A stretch of DNA of 64,000 nucleotides, taken from positions 9,364,001 to 9,428,000 of the forward strand of contig JAJFZO010000609.1 in assembly GCA_021397835.1 (NCBI GenBank), written 5' to 3'. The translations under genes were made by a program, and so were the position numbers. Positions 12,701 through 24,871 of the stretch are shown here, piece by piece (within the stretch, counting starts at the first letter, position 1; each line of letters starts with the position of its first letter). Source of the stretch: Moringa oleifera (lineage: Eukaryota > Streptophyta > Magnoliopsida > Brassicales > Moringaceae). The notes under the pieces are model-generated. The model saw nothing but the letters and a program-made list of their open reading frames with translations, was not told the DNA's origin and did not search any database.

Positions 12701-15700
12701 AAAATATCTAAAAAAAAAATGTTCAAAATAGGTTGGATGATCATCGGATTGAAGCCAGTGGTGAGATTACACTAAATCCGAATCCATTAATCTTGATTAG
12801 TTGTTGCTCTCTGTCAAAGATGCCAAGTGGATAAAATCTTTCTTTTTTATTATTATTAATTAACTTTTTAACTTGATGAGTGTATTGTGTATGCATATAA
12901 ATTTACAGACAGGCTATTAGTATTACAAGACATGCTAAAAAGAGGAAGAGACAAAAACCCGAAGCAGGAATCTTTTCGTGTTGTCTTCCAGTTTTGACCA
13001 TTACGCTCTCTTTCCTTCCCTTCAAGAGGAGGCAGCCCTACATTTTGGATCACGTGATTGTACCCTCTGCCGGTACTGCCGGGGGGGTTAATTAAATTAA
13101 ACCGGAGTAAAAGATTGAAACGTGTTTGATGTTGTTCCGTTAACGCCGTCAATCAAGGAGCCGTTGGGCCCTTTTATGATTGAATGATTTTCAAATTATG
13201 ACAGTCTATCTGTATTATTAACCTTAAGAAGAGAGAGAGAGAGGTCTAGTCACTAGGCTAAGCAATTTTGGTCTAGTTAATGCTAATTTACTTGTATCAA
13301 GGAAGTGGTTTATTTGTCAAAGTTGGACAAAATTGAGAACGGCGGAAGAGAGAAAGCTACTGTTACCTAGAAAACATAGAAGATATGAAAGTCTACCAAA
13401 AAAAAAAATGTAGACATAAAGGGGATAAATATATATACATGTATAAGAAAACTCTAAATTTTAATTTAATTTAATTTTTTAAAAAATATTAATTTAGTTT
13501 AAATTAAATTTTAATATCAAATTAATTATAAAAAATTAAAAATATTTTTGTAATTAAAATACATTAAAAATGATTCAAATAAATTTTATAATCTATTTTG
13601 AATCAAAAACTCAAGTTTAAATAATTCTAAACTTACAAATTAATTTTTTATGAAATTTTTAAAATTTTTATAATATAAAATTTTTTAAAATATATTTTAA
13701 GTACTCAAAATTTTTTTTGTGAATGTAATTTAGATTTTTTTTAATGTTTGTGCAAACTTTCAAGTCATAATTTATTATACAATATTTTTAATCTGAATAT
13801 TTATAATTTTTAATAAAATCTAAATTAAATTAAATTAATATATAAAATATAAAATTTAAGTAAATTAAAACTAAAAAATATAATTCAATATTTTTTAATA
13901 TTTATATAATTAAATATTATTATTTATTATTAATTTATATAATAAAACAACTCAGAGAATTATGCTACTCAAAATTAGTGTTACTAATTGCGTTAATATA
14001 TTGGGTCCAGTCCATGAAAAAACTGCAAAGTTTATGGGCCGCACAGTGTAGGTTGGCCCAGCATGCAAAATTTCAAATCTCACACAGCTATGTCTTTTCA
14101 CAAATGGGCATTCAATTCTTTTGAAATAATTAACTAAGAATTTATAAATTAACAAACTATAAAAATATTTTTGTAAATAAGACACAATAATAAAAAATAT
14201 AATTTTAATATAAAATTATACTCTCATTATTTACGAATCTGGGTGGCCAGAAATTTAGAAAAAACAGTGAATGAAGGCTCCTCTAGGCAAGAGACAGAAG
14301 AAGAAAAAAGTGAAGAAGAATCAATTCTTCCACAGAATTATGTGATAAATATGCTTAATGATAGGAAAAATGGCACATAGGTTTCTTTTGAAGATGATCT
14401 ATGGAAGATGCCTGCCCACAAATGGAAAGAGACTTGCTCATTATGCATTTCACAATTCAATGAATACCCACCATAAACATCTTTTTCTTCCATTCATAAT
14501 CAATTGAAGTGTTTTATGTAAAGAACAGAACAGAGTTTTTTTCTTTTTTTTTTAGAGAAAGGATTAGATAGGATAAAAAAATATTTAAAATATTTTTTTA
14601 AAAAAATCACATAGTGAAAAATCTTTATTTTTTTTAAAGATCCCACATGGAATTTTAAAAAAATTCACACATGACACTGATATTGCAATCAAAGAGGAGC
14701 TGATGAAATTTGATTGCACCAATTTTCTGTATTGCATTATGGTTTCTGCTAAATGAAGTTTTCAAATCAATGGAGATCACAAAATCCCTAGCTAATTGAA
14801 GGAGTTCCCATCTCTTTCTCTCTCTTTAATTTTTTTTCCCCATGTGATGATGGGGTCAATGTCACGTGCATCACCTAATGATGTGCCATTAATACGCCTA
14901 ACCAAACCACAGCCTGTCCAAAGAACCCTAATTTAAGTCACAGACTCACAGTTAGGTTTTACAAGTCAACAAACTTGCACTACCATTTAAAATTTAATTA
15001 TCCTTCGATGTGGAAAAAGCCCTAACGCCCCCATGTGATATATCATCTAACTAAGAGGGCTCCTTTCTGTTTCCATCACTCCACCTCACTAGGATTTTAT
15101 AATAGAAAAAGACAATAGGTAGGAGAGGAGCCTCTCTGTTTTACTTATTTGAATTTTAAAAAAGTGACCAATAGCAACTCTAGTATAAACTTACACCGAG
15201 AAAATACACTAAATTCTCTGGGAAAGTGACCCTGAAGGTTTTCCTAGCTTCTATCAACAGTGGAATCCAGCAATGCTTTGTATTCCTTGGAGTTTTCTTA
15301 TGATACAGCATTTCACATCACAGGCCCAATGCTACAAAATAGGAATGTATATACATCTTGTCTATATTGCAAAGATTATTCTCTAAAAATTTGTACCCAT
15401 CTTTGTTTGAGTGGCACTTGCCTTCAATTAGAGGGCACTTTCTTTTTCAATGAGACCTTGGGCTCAGCAATTTTCCTACTGTTACTGCAGCAATAAATTA
15501 GTCCTAAAAGGGATAGAGTAAATAATAAATACTATAAATGTTGAAGCCTGCCCATCATCCCTTTGATTATTATTTTATTCATTTATTGCCATTATCATTA
15601 TTATTATTATTATTAAGGCGCCAGGCCTGCTGTGTTAAAAGAAGGGTTAAAGGTAGCAGTTCTGGTGATGCACATGCTTCAATTAGTATCAGACAACAGA

Positions 15701-17340
15701 TTATGTAAGCATACTTTTCTTCGGATTCTCCAAAAAAGTACTGGAATTCTCAGATTATCTTTGTTCATGCTTTCTGATTTTACCTGTGAATATAGGAAAC
15801 TAAAGTTTCTGAGACTAGTCAATTTCACTACTTGCTCTGCCTCCGGACGCCGTTTCTCAATCCGTAGGAATCCAACAATCTTGTGCCTGTGCTTCAACAG
15901 GACCCAGATGGGTTCTTGTCTACTTGAGCAAAGGATTCTATGCTACAAAGAGGAATATGGTGCCAAACAGAAAAAAGAGATGCATTGCAGGGTCTGATGG
16001 TAGTGGACAAACAATGGCAGTCAATTTGGTTCATTTTGTTTTTGCATGATGTTTATGTTAATCAAAGATAAAATGGCAGAAGAAGAGTACAATGACATTA
16101 GCGCCCAAGCAACTCTGCAGATGCTAAGTAAGGACATCCATCAACAGTCGCATACTGAACAGATATTATAGAATAATTTCTCAAAAATCACAGACTAATA
16201 TTTTGACTTGAGATAACAAGAATACTGTTATCTCAATAATCACCCCATGACAAATAGGGAGTAGCAATGATGCAAAAGATTAGAAAAAGGATTCACTGGA
16301 AAATGAAAGAGTTTCATTGACCCAAATGACTGTAGGCTGTTTTGATGAAACCACAACATGGAGAGATCAAAATTCTCAGATTCCAATGTGAAAGTGAGAC
16401 TGTGTGAGATGCAAGCAAAAAGGTTTCAATTTTAAAATTTCAAACAGAGAAAGAGGGTGCACATGGAACCAATCCCAGCAGTATTAATGAAATAAACAAA
16501 AGGGAAATCAAGCACCAATTAAGGAGCACTTGAAAGGCCCCCATTAAGATCCCACAAAGATACCTGATTAGTACCCACCAGTCTCCATAGAAAATTTGGG
16601 CGCCAGTGACCCCATTATGATATTGATAAGACCGCAATTTAGGGTCTTTGTTTAACACCGATTATTATATTGACCTGTACACTACCCAGTGTGCCACTAT
16701 GATCAATACCCACAAGCTGGAAGTTGGAAGTTCAACATCAAACATTAAAAATCAAAAAATTCTGTCCAAGGAGGATTCATCTCACCATCATTGATGCACA
16801 TGAATTCCCAAAACAGAAAATTGATGAAAACACCATTAAAATCATCACAGAAACCAACAAGCAAAAGAGCCTTGAACCAGATGTTATGGTCATGCAGAAC
16901 AAAAGAAAGAAAACAGATAAAACATGAATCTTTCAATCTCACAACAGGAAAAGGAGTGACAAATGAATAGAAGAGAAAGGAATCACCTGAATTCTGAAAA
17001 TCAATACAAGTAAAATGTTCATGATTATACTATAAAATGGGAAGCAAAAGAAACAAAAGTATGATATAAAAGAAGAGATAATAACAATAAAACCCACAAA
17101 CCAGCAGAAGCAGCAGAGGAGAAGAGCTGCTGCTGCATTTGTAAGCCTGATTATGGTCTCCAATCATCCCTATACATACACTTTCTCTGCAACCTACTGT
17201 TTCTCTGCCATTTTTATTTCACAACTCAAATATCCATAACAATTCAAATAAATATGGAGAGACTTTCTCCTCTTACCTCCCTATATATATATAATTTTTT
17301 TTCTCCTCTTCATCGGGTTTCTTTAACAAGGAATCAATAA
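9754..17340. other. AT-rich intergenic spacer, no gene recognised
   Basis: Long runs of A/T with scattered short open frames. Slightly GC-richer islands at about 11.25-11.55, 12.87-13.16 and 14.25-17.2 kb hold small frames (up to 121 codons) with no recognisable domain, signal peptide or splice structure. A triple ATGC-type RY tract lies near 11360-11375. The 16.4-17.3 kb part leads into the 3' side of the LRX gene. No RNA gene or intact transposon was recognised. Confidence 0.5.
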
Positions 17341-17552
17341 CATTCACTGATGAGACCATTGCATGTTGGAGACAAATTTCTACAAACTGCAGACTTTTTC
17401 AATCTCTTTTTATTCTTCTTCCACGAGCGATGAGAATTGCCCAGAGAAGAAAGACTTGCCCAGGAAAATGATGATGCACAAGAAGAGGAAAAAGAAGCCG
17501 TTCTCTTGTTTTGAGCTTGATGAAGGTTAGAGGAGGAAAATTCTCAAAAGAA
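17341..17552 (-). other. Probable 3' UTR of the LRX gene
   Basis: Sequence directly after the LRX stop on the minus strand. No other coding potential was seen. A frame at 17399-17620 overlaps the end of the LRX gene and is a shadow. Confidence 0.45.
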
Positions 17553-19763
17553 TCAATAGAAGGGTGGTGGCGGAGGCGAAGCATATGAGATGCCAGGGAT
17601 TGGTGGCAGTGGTCCCTCATATACGGGAGCCGGAGGAGGGGGGCTCTCGTAAACAGTAGGTGGAGGTGAGAGCGATGGTGGGGGTGGTGGCGGTGATTTA
17701 TGGACTGGTGGAGGTGGGGGAGATGGAGATGGAGGGGGCTTGTAAGGAGTTGGTGGTGGAGGTGGTGACGGTGATGGTGGGGGTGGTGGTGAATACTCTA
17801 CACATGGTGGTGGAGGTGGAGGCGGCTCTATACAAGGAGGTGGCGATGGTGGTGGCGGTGAATGGGCTGGTGGAGGTGGAGAATAGACAGGTGGCGGGGG
17901 TGGCGGGGGTGGCGGTGGTGACAAGTAGGGATAAATTGGGGGAGGAGGTGAATGTGGAGGCGGTGGTGGTGAGTGCGGTGGAGGCGGCGGTGGCGAATGT
18001 GGTGGAGGCGGCGGCGAGCCATAGTAGTAAATTGGGGGTGGTGGGGAGAATATTGGAGGAGGTGGTGATGGTGGTGGTGGCGAATTTGGTGGAGGTGGTG
18101 GAGGGGAGCGAACGCAGTAAGGTGGTGATGGTGGTGGTGGACTTGGTGGGGGATATACTACTGGCGGTGGTGGTGAAGGCGGGGGAGGCGATGGCGGAGG
18201 TGGGGAAGGCGGGAGAGGTGATGGTGGAGGTGGAGAAGGCGGTGGAGGTGATGGTGGAGGTGGAGAAGGCGGGGGAGGTGATGGTGGAGGTGGAGAAGGT
18301 GGCGGAGGTGATGGGGGAGGTGGTGGGGGCGAGTAGACGGGAGGAGGTGGAGGAGGAGGCGGGGGTGGTGGTGGTGGTGGTGAGTAAACTGGCGGTGGTG
18401 GAGGCGAAGGTGAAGGAGGTGGCGGAGGTGGAGAGTAAACAGTTGATGGCGATGGCGGAGGTGGTGACCGGGGCATGGTAACAGGTGGTGGAGGAAGTGA
18501 CGGCACCACAGGCATTGGAGGCGAAGGAGGAGGAGGGGAAGGCAGAGAAGGAACAAATGGAGCACATCTAAATGAACCACAATCCACAGGCTTAGACAAG
18601 AATGCCTTACATTGAGCAGCGGACCTTTGCAGCGGCCTGGCCGGCAAGCAGTTCCTCCTGTCGTCGAAGTCTGGCAACCTCAAGCACACAGGGGGTTCTC
18701 CAGTGAAGAAATTGTAAGAGAAGGTGAAGTTCTGCAAGTTCGGAAGTTGACAAATGCTGGCCGGAATGCTACCAGAGAGCAGATTGTGAGCCACATTGAG
18801 CTGCTCGAGGCTGACCATACCCCCAATTGTTTCCGGCAATGGCCCCAGCAACTGATTAAAGCTAACATCAAAAACAGTCACGTTTTTGAGCATACCTATC
18901 TCTTTCGGCAAGCAAGATCTAAGCCCATTGTTCATGAAGATGATTTCGTTGAGATTTGACATGTTCCCCAAGCTCGCAGGCACGCAACCATGGAAGTGGT
19001 TGTTGGCTAGGACAATGACAGACACCGGAGAGTTGCCGAAATTGTCCGGAAGCTCAAATCTAAACCGGTTGTGGTTGATGAAGATTGCATCCAAATCTTT
19101 GTCAAAAAGTTCTTTCGGCACAGATCCTTCGAATTCGTTGAACCTCAGATCCAGGAACTTAAGCGAAGGAAGCCCGATAACCACAGCCGGGAACTTACCA
19201 GCAAAGCGGTTGTTGCTAAGATCCAGCTCATACAGCAACTTCAAGTGTTTGAACTTGTGAGGAACAGTGCCGCAAAAGCGATTGGAGTTGATATGTAACA
19301 ATGCAAGATCAGTGAGCAAGCCCAGCTCTTCAGGCAAGTACCCAGCAATATCGCCATGGTTGAGATCAATGCCTGCAACGGTTCTGATCTTGGGGTTATC
19401 AAGCGCCGGAGCACAGAAAACCCCAGTGTAGTTGCAGACATTAGATCCGACCCAATTAACGGTAAGATTGAAGGGATCGGAGAGAATAGCTTGCTTCCAT
19501 GCTTGTAGTGCTATGTAAGCATTTCTCAGTCTCGGGTTCTCAAAAACCAGAGACGGGTCCACGGTAACATTCTCCCCTCTGTCGCCAAACTCATCCCTGT
19601 AGTAAAGAAGCTGGCGCTGCTTCACATACTGGACTTCCTGGTCAGTGAGGCGGCCATGGCTGGTAATGTGAAGAGAAGAAGAAAGGCACAGAGTGCCCAG
19701 AAACGACAAGAGAGCAATGAGAAAAGAGAGACGAGAATGAAGGTTGATGTGGGTCTCCTTCAT
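17553..19763 (-). CDS. LRX4: Leucine-rich repeat extensin (LRX3/4/5 type), 736 aa, intronless
   Basis: LRX proteins are secreted, bind RALF peptides through the LRR part and anchor in the wall through the extensin part, linking wall integrity to FERONIA-type signalling. From the ATG at 19763: signal peptide about residues 1-29 with a Leu/Phe-rich core; N-terminal cap to about 120 with YYRDEFGDRGENVTVDPSL and WVGSNVCNYTGVFC; some ten LRRs about 127-355; Cys-rich hinge 360-400 ending in CGSFRC; then a Pro-rich extensin domain from about 406 to the end, built of SPPPP blocks with interspersed VYSPPPP tyrosine motifs that can cross-link. The terminal YASPPPPPFY is typical of the family. An open frame extends 11 codons upstream, but only to a GTG, so the ATG is the start. 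Best fit is the vegetative LRX3/LRX4/LRX5 group; the exact member is an inference, helped by the neighbouring Serinc gene. Confidence 0.95.
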   Translation of the reverse strand: MKETHINLHSRLSFLIALLSFLGTLCLSSSLHITSHGRLTDQEVQYVKQRQLLYYRDEFGDRGENVTVDPSLVFENPRLRNAYIALQAWKQAILSDPFNLTVNWVGSNVCNYTGVFCAPALDNPKIRTVAGIDLNHGDIAGYLPEELGLLTDLALLHINSNRFCGTVPHKFKHLKLLYELDLSNNRFAGKFPAVVIGLPSLKFLDLRFNEFEGSVPKELFDKDLDAIFINHNRFRFELPDNFGNSPVSVIVLANNHFHGCVPASLGNMSNLNEIIFMNNGLRSCLPKEIGMLKNVTVFDVSFNQLLGPLPETIGGMVSLEQLNVAHNLLSGSIPASICQLPNLQNFTFSYNFFTGEPPVCLRLPDFDDRRNCLPARPLQRSAAQCKAFLSKPVDCGSFRCAPFVPSLPSPPPPSPPMPVVPSLPPPPVTMPRSPPPPSPSTVYSPPPPPPSPSPPPPPVYSPPPPPPPPPPPPPPVYSPPPPPPSPPPPSPPPPSPPPPSPPPPSPPPPSPPPPSPLPPSPPPPSPPPPSPPPPVVYPPPSPPPPSPPYCVRSPPPPPPNSPPPPSPPPPIFSPPPPIYYYGSPPPPPHSPPPPPPHSPPPPPHSPPPPIYPYLSPPPPPPPPPPVYSPPPPAHSPPPPSPPPCIEPPPPPPPCVEYSPPPPPSPSPPPPPTPYKPPPSPSPPPPPVHKSPPPPPPSLSPPPTVYESPPPPAPVYEGPLPPIPGISYASPPPPPFY
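18170..18325 (+). repeat. Short-period tandem repeats encoding Ser-Pro4 blocks of the LRX extensin domain
   Basis: The plus strand shows repeated GGTGGAGGTGATGG and GGAGAAGGCGG units, which on the coding strand give consecutive SPPPP pentapeptides. Units of 15 or 30-33 bases repeat in register. This part is likely to vary in length between alleles and to be hard to assemble. Confidence 0.8.
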
Positions 19764-19911
19764 CTCACATGAGACATCTGATTCACCAAATGCCACTTTC
19801 TTTGTTGCTCTAATCCTCCCTCCTTCAACAAAGGCTCAAAGATTCACAAAATGGGTATAACCAAGAACCCTCGTTTCTTCACCTAGAGATCCGAGAGAGA
19901 AGCAAAATCCA

Positions 19912-19989
19912 AAAGAGAGAGAGAGAGAGAGAGATGGAGAGGATTCGGGGTTCTGCTTGAGAGAAAAGAGAGAGAGAGAGAGAGAGAGG
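19912..19989 (+). repeat. Two GA/CT microsatellites in the LRX 5' UTR or promoter
   Basis: GA runs at about 19912-19934 and 19966-19989 read as CT on the LRX strand, 150-225 bases upstream of the start codon. CT-rich 5' leaders are common in plant genes. Confidence 0.8.
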
Positions 19990-21500
19990 AGTGGGGGAGG
20001 GTTTTTTCTAGGGGATTTGGAGTGTGAGAAAGAAGAGAGAAAGAGAGAGAAATAAACACATCAATGGACAGCTAAAACACAGCTCAAAGCCCACCAGATT
20101 CTTCTCTTTCTCTCTCCTTTTAGTGCCTCTATATTTTTTCACTTTCGTTTTTATGCTTATTTTCCTCCCTCTCTCTCTCTCTCACGGGAATGGCTGGCCA
20201 CCTTTATTCCTTTTGAATCCCATTCTCATTCAACTCGACTCCCCCAAGTTTGGTATAAACCCTATTATTTAATTACTTAACTCCTAATTATGTTTCCTTA
20301 ACTTTAATTATCACTCTTTTTAAAATTTCCGGTTGGTGCATTATGCAAACTTCAAACCATCGGTCGGTGCTCCTGCCGGTTCCTTCCGGTTGACCTCCAA
20401 TTGTATTATGCTGCCACCGGTCCCCTTATACATTTGTTGATATCACGAGATCATCGTGAATATTTCACGAGATGTCAATATTTTAAAACCATACCTTTTA
20501 AAAATGTTATTTATATTAATAATTAGTAATTACAATATTAATTTAAATTTAATAAAAATTTGAGGGAGGTGGTGGTTTGTTAGTGCAGGTGTCAAAATTG
20601 TCAAATCAGATGACTGTAGGAGTAATGGAAGTGCGGTAACGTTCTAAGAAATGACGTTCTTGTCCTCTTCTAGTTTCGTGTTTGAATTCGCTGTGTGCAC
20701 ATTGTGGGTGGGGTAACGATGAACGGTCAGTTTTGTACAGTGTCCACGTCTCTTCTACGGCATTGCTACACCGAGTAAAACCAGTTCTTACTGCCTATAT
20801 TGCCCCTGTTTTACCTTCTAGATGGCCCATAAGACCGTACTCATTTATTTTCACATTGCTTGGAAGCAATTACGCAAAAAAGATAAATGCATATAAGATT
20901 AGGACTTTACGCGTAAAATGTGATAAATCATGAGCAACTAATAATAATCATGAAGATCCTAGGTTGCCCACCTTCTTAAGCTATCATTTGTTTTGTGCAT
21001 AAAGATGCGTATCAAATACTGTTATGCATAATTTTATGTTTTTGTTTATTAAAATAGTATACAATATAGGATGTGAATCCGGAATACAAGGTTCTTGAAT
21101 TATTTTTTTAGTATGAAAAACCCGTTAGGATTATTGTTGGAAAATTTTCAAAGGCGAAATGATTTATTATGTAGAAAATAAAATATTAATTTATTGAAAG
21201 TGTAGGTATGATTTAAGTAATAAATTAATGACCGACACTTGTTTTTCACTTTTAATTTAAGTTAATACACTCGTTAATTTTAATTTGAAGCCTATTAGAA
21301 GGTTGACTGATCTCATTGTTCTCATGGAAACATTACAAAGTGCAAAAATATAGATTTAAAATGTAAATATAAAATACAGGAAGGGCAATTAGGGCATTTG
21401 ACATAAGTTAGATCAAGAGACACTGTTCATGTGCAGTGTGAAATAAAGCTAAGCATAGATTTCCATGCATGCTTGAGGTCAATTTAGTCAATTCAGAGTT
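19990..21500. other. Upstream region of LRX and AT-rich spacer; no gene recognised
   Basis: This holds the presumed LRX promoter and spacer. No convincing TATA box, gene or transposon end was identified. Confidence 0.4.
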
Positions 21501-22165
21501 TCACGCACCACGCTTGTTACCGGGCGAGTAAATTGTTGGAAAGAGGAGAATTCATGCATGCATGTATGAGTACACGTCATGTCGTTGATGCATCATCATC
21601 ATCCTACATACCCTTTCGACAGCACAGAGATATGCCCTCAAGAGCGGGTCGAGTGGGTCCCAGCACTTTACCCAGTGCATGGAAGACGACACCAATCAAG
21701 GCAACTGCTCGGGCATTTCGGGGCCCACGCGTCACGTCCTGCACGGCTGGATCGTCGGCGTTTGATAGGACTCAATCCGGGCCCCACTCTCTCGTGTGTT
21801 GCACCACATCCGCGTACACCATCATCTCTACCCGGAATTCCTGTTTCTCTCTCTTGTCCTTTCCCTTGCACTAATTCTTGACCAAAATGCCCCTACTGGA
21901 TTAATGCACCGTGTGTGCACCACCATCAACGCGTTTTTTGCTTACCTAGTAGGCGCTGTCTGTATTCAATGGTGTAACGGTGGGGTCACGTCAACGGCGA
22001 TCTTCCGGTTTGGCAACACTGCTTGTGCTTGGCTGTTGTTCCTTCGGAAACATGGTCTCACGGACATCCAGGTCGCTAACAGTCAAACCAATCTGCCACG
22101 TGGTGCCGTTATGATAATTATTCTCATAATTATTAAAAAGCCACTCTTAAGCGGCGATTAAGCAC
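21500..22165. other. GC-richer island with a CACGTG G-box; no gene recognised
   Basis: A block of much higher GC than the flanks, with several overlapping frames of 67-121 codons on both strands. None shows a domain, signal peptide or clear splice sites. A perfect G-box, CACGTG, lies at 22097-22102 inside TGCCACGTGG. It could be a regulatory island, a decayed gene, or an exon of an unrecognised transcript. Confidence 0.35.
22097..22102. promoter_or_regulatory. G-box CACGTG
   Basis: Perfect palindromic CACGTG, the core bound by plant bZIP and bHLH factors. No adjacent gene start was identified, so its target is unknown. Confidence 0.35.
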
Positions 22166-23999
22166 GTTAATCAGACGGATTATTCGGATAATTATTTCCA
22201 AATTATTCACAGTCAACTGTGAATATATTCGAAATAACATTTTTTTTTATATCCAGGACCTCTTCTTAAAATTAAAAAAAAATAGTTTTTTTATGTGACA
22301 CGTCTTATCTTCTAATCATGAGCGCATTTAAGAATGACAAAATTCATATAATTTCTATAAATTAGTTTTGACTAAACCCAAGTAATTTTAAAAGCTTCAC
22401 GTAAAGAAAATAATATTTGTTGATGTTTAATTTTTTATTGTACGGACAGAAATCATAATTTTTACTCTACATTTGTGTTGTAGATATTTTAAAGTTTTAA
22501 TTATTCAGATTTTAATTTATTGATATTATTTATTATAATTTTAAAGAATTAAGTTTTACATATTATTTAATATTAAGATTTAAACTTGGCCGTAAATATA
22601 AAATGTCACAACATTTAATAAATTATACATGAAAAATTAGAGTTATTTATATTAATGAGACACATATTTTTAATGATTTTAAATTAAAATTTATACAAAT
22701 AATTATATTAATTTTAAAAAAATTTGAATAGATTTTTAGCGTGAGATTTAGTCTATAATTTTATTAACATAAATTTGTATAATAAAGTTTCCTTTTTTTT
22801 AATCATCTATATTGTACATGTTATTGTTTAATTAGTTTGATGAAAAAAATAAATTATTTTAATAGTGTTTAAGAATAATTATGTAAATAAAAGTTATATA
22901 TATACCATATATAATTGGTTAATATTAATATTAATAAAAATTATAAATTTATTTGAAAATTTAATAAAAACATGAATTTTAAAAAAATATAATTTTTTTA
23001 CAAATTTTAATTTAAAATTATAAATCAAAAGTTTTTGTTTTCAATGTAATTAACCTTGCAGATTATTATAAAATGTATTTTTTGATAATTTATTAAATAT
23101 CAAACCAAGTAGTAGCCCAGAAGAGATCCCAAAGTCCATGGCTGTTTAGTTTAGAATTTTCACAATCAGATGTATTGACAGTTGAATTCTTAAAAAATAA
23201 AAAATAAAAACGCATGAGATGAGAAAATGAGGTGCGTCCATCAAAGCGGCTGTGTTTTAAGAATTTAGAGTCTATTTGAGCATATGACTTGACAACTGCT
23301 CTTACAAAGACTTGAAGAGAAAAAAAGAAAACCTTTTTTTTTTTTTTTTGATTGACGTTGACTTGGGATGATTGGAAATGTGAACAAATGTGTAATTTCT
23401 AGGGCTGAAATTAAAAGAAACGTGTGAGCGTACAGTCTGTAAACAATCAGAATCAAGCACTTGTTACCAACTTGTCTTAGGATATGATTATCTAAAGGCT
23501 CCATGACCAGCTCCAGGTGGTCTAACAGCGACAGGCAATGCAACTCAGTAACATGTTTACATGTCTTAAGAAAACCAACTACTATGATATAACATGTTGA
23601 TTATTTTAAATTGGTCTGTTCCCTGCATTATATGGATAAGAAAGGTAATTTATACCACAAAATTCAATTACGTATTTCAATTATTTGCTTCTTTTTTTCT
23701 GTAGAAATTACAAAAATTATTTAAAGGTAACTTTTTAAGCAATGTTATAACCAATACTAAGTGAAAAATATATTAAATTTATTAATAAAATGATTATTTT
23801 ATGAATCTAATTAGTTATTTGATTTATATATTCCAACGAATGATAAAAATGTCTCTTCTTTATGAATTTTGCATCATGTAAATTTTTTAAAAATTAAACT
23901 TGATATAAAAAAATTTAATGGGACTGATTTTTGCATTTTCTATTGGGTTTTCAAAAATATTTATATACTAAATATATGAAATTTAAAAATTAAGAAATT
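22166..23999. other. AT-rich spacer
   Basis: Strongly AT-rich with short poly-A and poly-T runs. No gene, RNA gene or transposon was recognised. Confidence 0.5.
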
Positions 24000-24430
24000 C
24001 GAAGCGCGTACTTACCAAGTGTAAGAATTGAATTGCGTGAAACGGCGAGTCACAGGGAAGGATTTCAACGGAATGACATCGATGTGGCATGGGATCAAAC
24101 GGTAACAGCAGGGCACAGCAGAGCAGCAAAGTCATAGTAATCCACTTACGTTAACTTCTTCAAAGCTTCTAACTCGAAATGTTTTCTAACCCACTTTCCA
24201 TTTACGAATTCAGACGTTTGGCTTGCCGCACACGTCACCGCGTGGGTCCACTTTGCCACGTAGGAGAAAGCGAACCAAGTTGCCGTACAACTGCCAGCCT
24301 GTTACCCAGCTGTCGTCATCCCACATGGCACCTTGCGGCGTGTCCATTTGTTACCAATGCTCTTGCAATTGAGAGCGCTAAGGTGCCACGTGGGCGTCTC
24401 ACTGATAGCGGGAAAATCTGAGTGTTGCCC
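24000..24430. other. Second GC-richer island with G-box/ACGT elements
   Basis: A 430-bp GC-richer patch with CACGTC, CCACGTAGG and a perfect CACGTG at 24387-24392. One 80-codon frame on the plus strand lies in it but has no recognisable domain. ACGT-core clusters of this kind resemble abscisic-acid or light response modules; no downstream gene was found. Confidence 0.35.
24387..24392. promoter_or_regulatory. G-box CACGTG
   Basis: Perfect CACGTG within GTGCCACGTGGGC, one of several ACGT cores in the GC-richer island at 24.0-24.4 kb. No gene start was found next to it. Confidence 0.35.
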
Positions 24431-24849
24431 GCAGTTGCCGGTCAGCATTAACTTTTGAGGGGATTAAAACAGCAAAATAAATAAATAAATTTTGAGTATT
24501 ATTTTTAAAAAAATATATTTAAATTTTTTATAAATATAAAAATATTTAGTTTACTATTAAAAAAATTTAAATACTAAAAATATTTTTATAAAAATTATAT
24601 TATTAAAAAAATAAAAAATAATTCATTAATCAAAATTATGTAAATTTGACTAATGAAAGCAAAATAAATAATGAAATTAGAGTAAGTTTTAGATATAAAT
24701 TTTGTTTGTTGATAATGTAAATCCACGAACTCACGTGAATAAACTAGAAAGATTGAACTGTACCAAAGTTGACGCTTAGTGTACACTTACGAAAATTTAA
24801 AATAACATGTGTATTAAGCAGCAATCATCTCCAGAAGGAGAGGGGAGGA

Positions 24850-24871
24850 GGGGGGGGGTGGGGGGGGGGGG
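24850..24871 (+). repeat. Poly-G tract interrupted by one T
   Basis: Twenty-two bases, all G except one T at 24859, preceded by AGGGGAGGA. It can form an intramolecular G-quadruplex. A C-rich run with a similar interrupted pattern lies at 25499-25513, about 630 bases away in the opposite sense. Confidence 0.85.

Noticed and set aside
12868..13152. 94-codon minus-strand frame
   Set aside because: No recognisable content; composition alone can explain it.
15632..15997. 121-codon plus-strand frame in the 9.7-17.3 kb spacer
   Set aside because: No domain, no signal peptide, and the opposite strand is open too; likely chance.
17660..18481. 273-codon plus-strand open frame rich in Val, Glu and Ala
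   Set aside because: It is the antisense of the LRX Pro-rich repeats; low complexity explains the lack of stops.
17698..18567. 289-codon minus-strand Thr/Ser-rich frame
   Set aside because: Shifted frame of the same LRX repeat tract, with no conserved content.
19764..19796. Eleven-codon N-terminal extension of LRX
   Set aside because: It begins with GTG, not ATG, and would bury the signal peptide behind a polar stretch; ATG at 19763 is the likely start.
21533..22161. Several overlapping frames of 67-121 codons in the GC-rich island
   Set aside because: Openness on both strands reflects GC-rich composition; no splice pattern or known motif.
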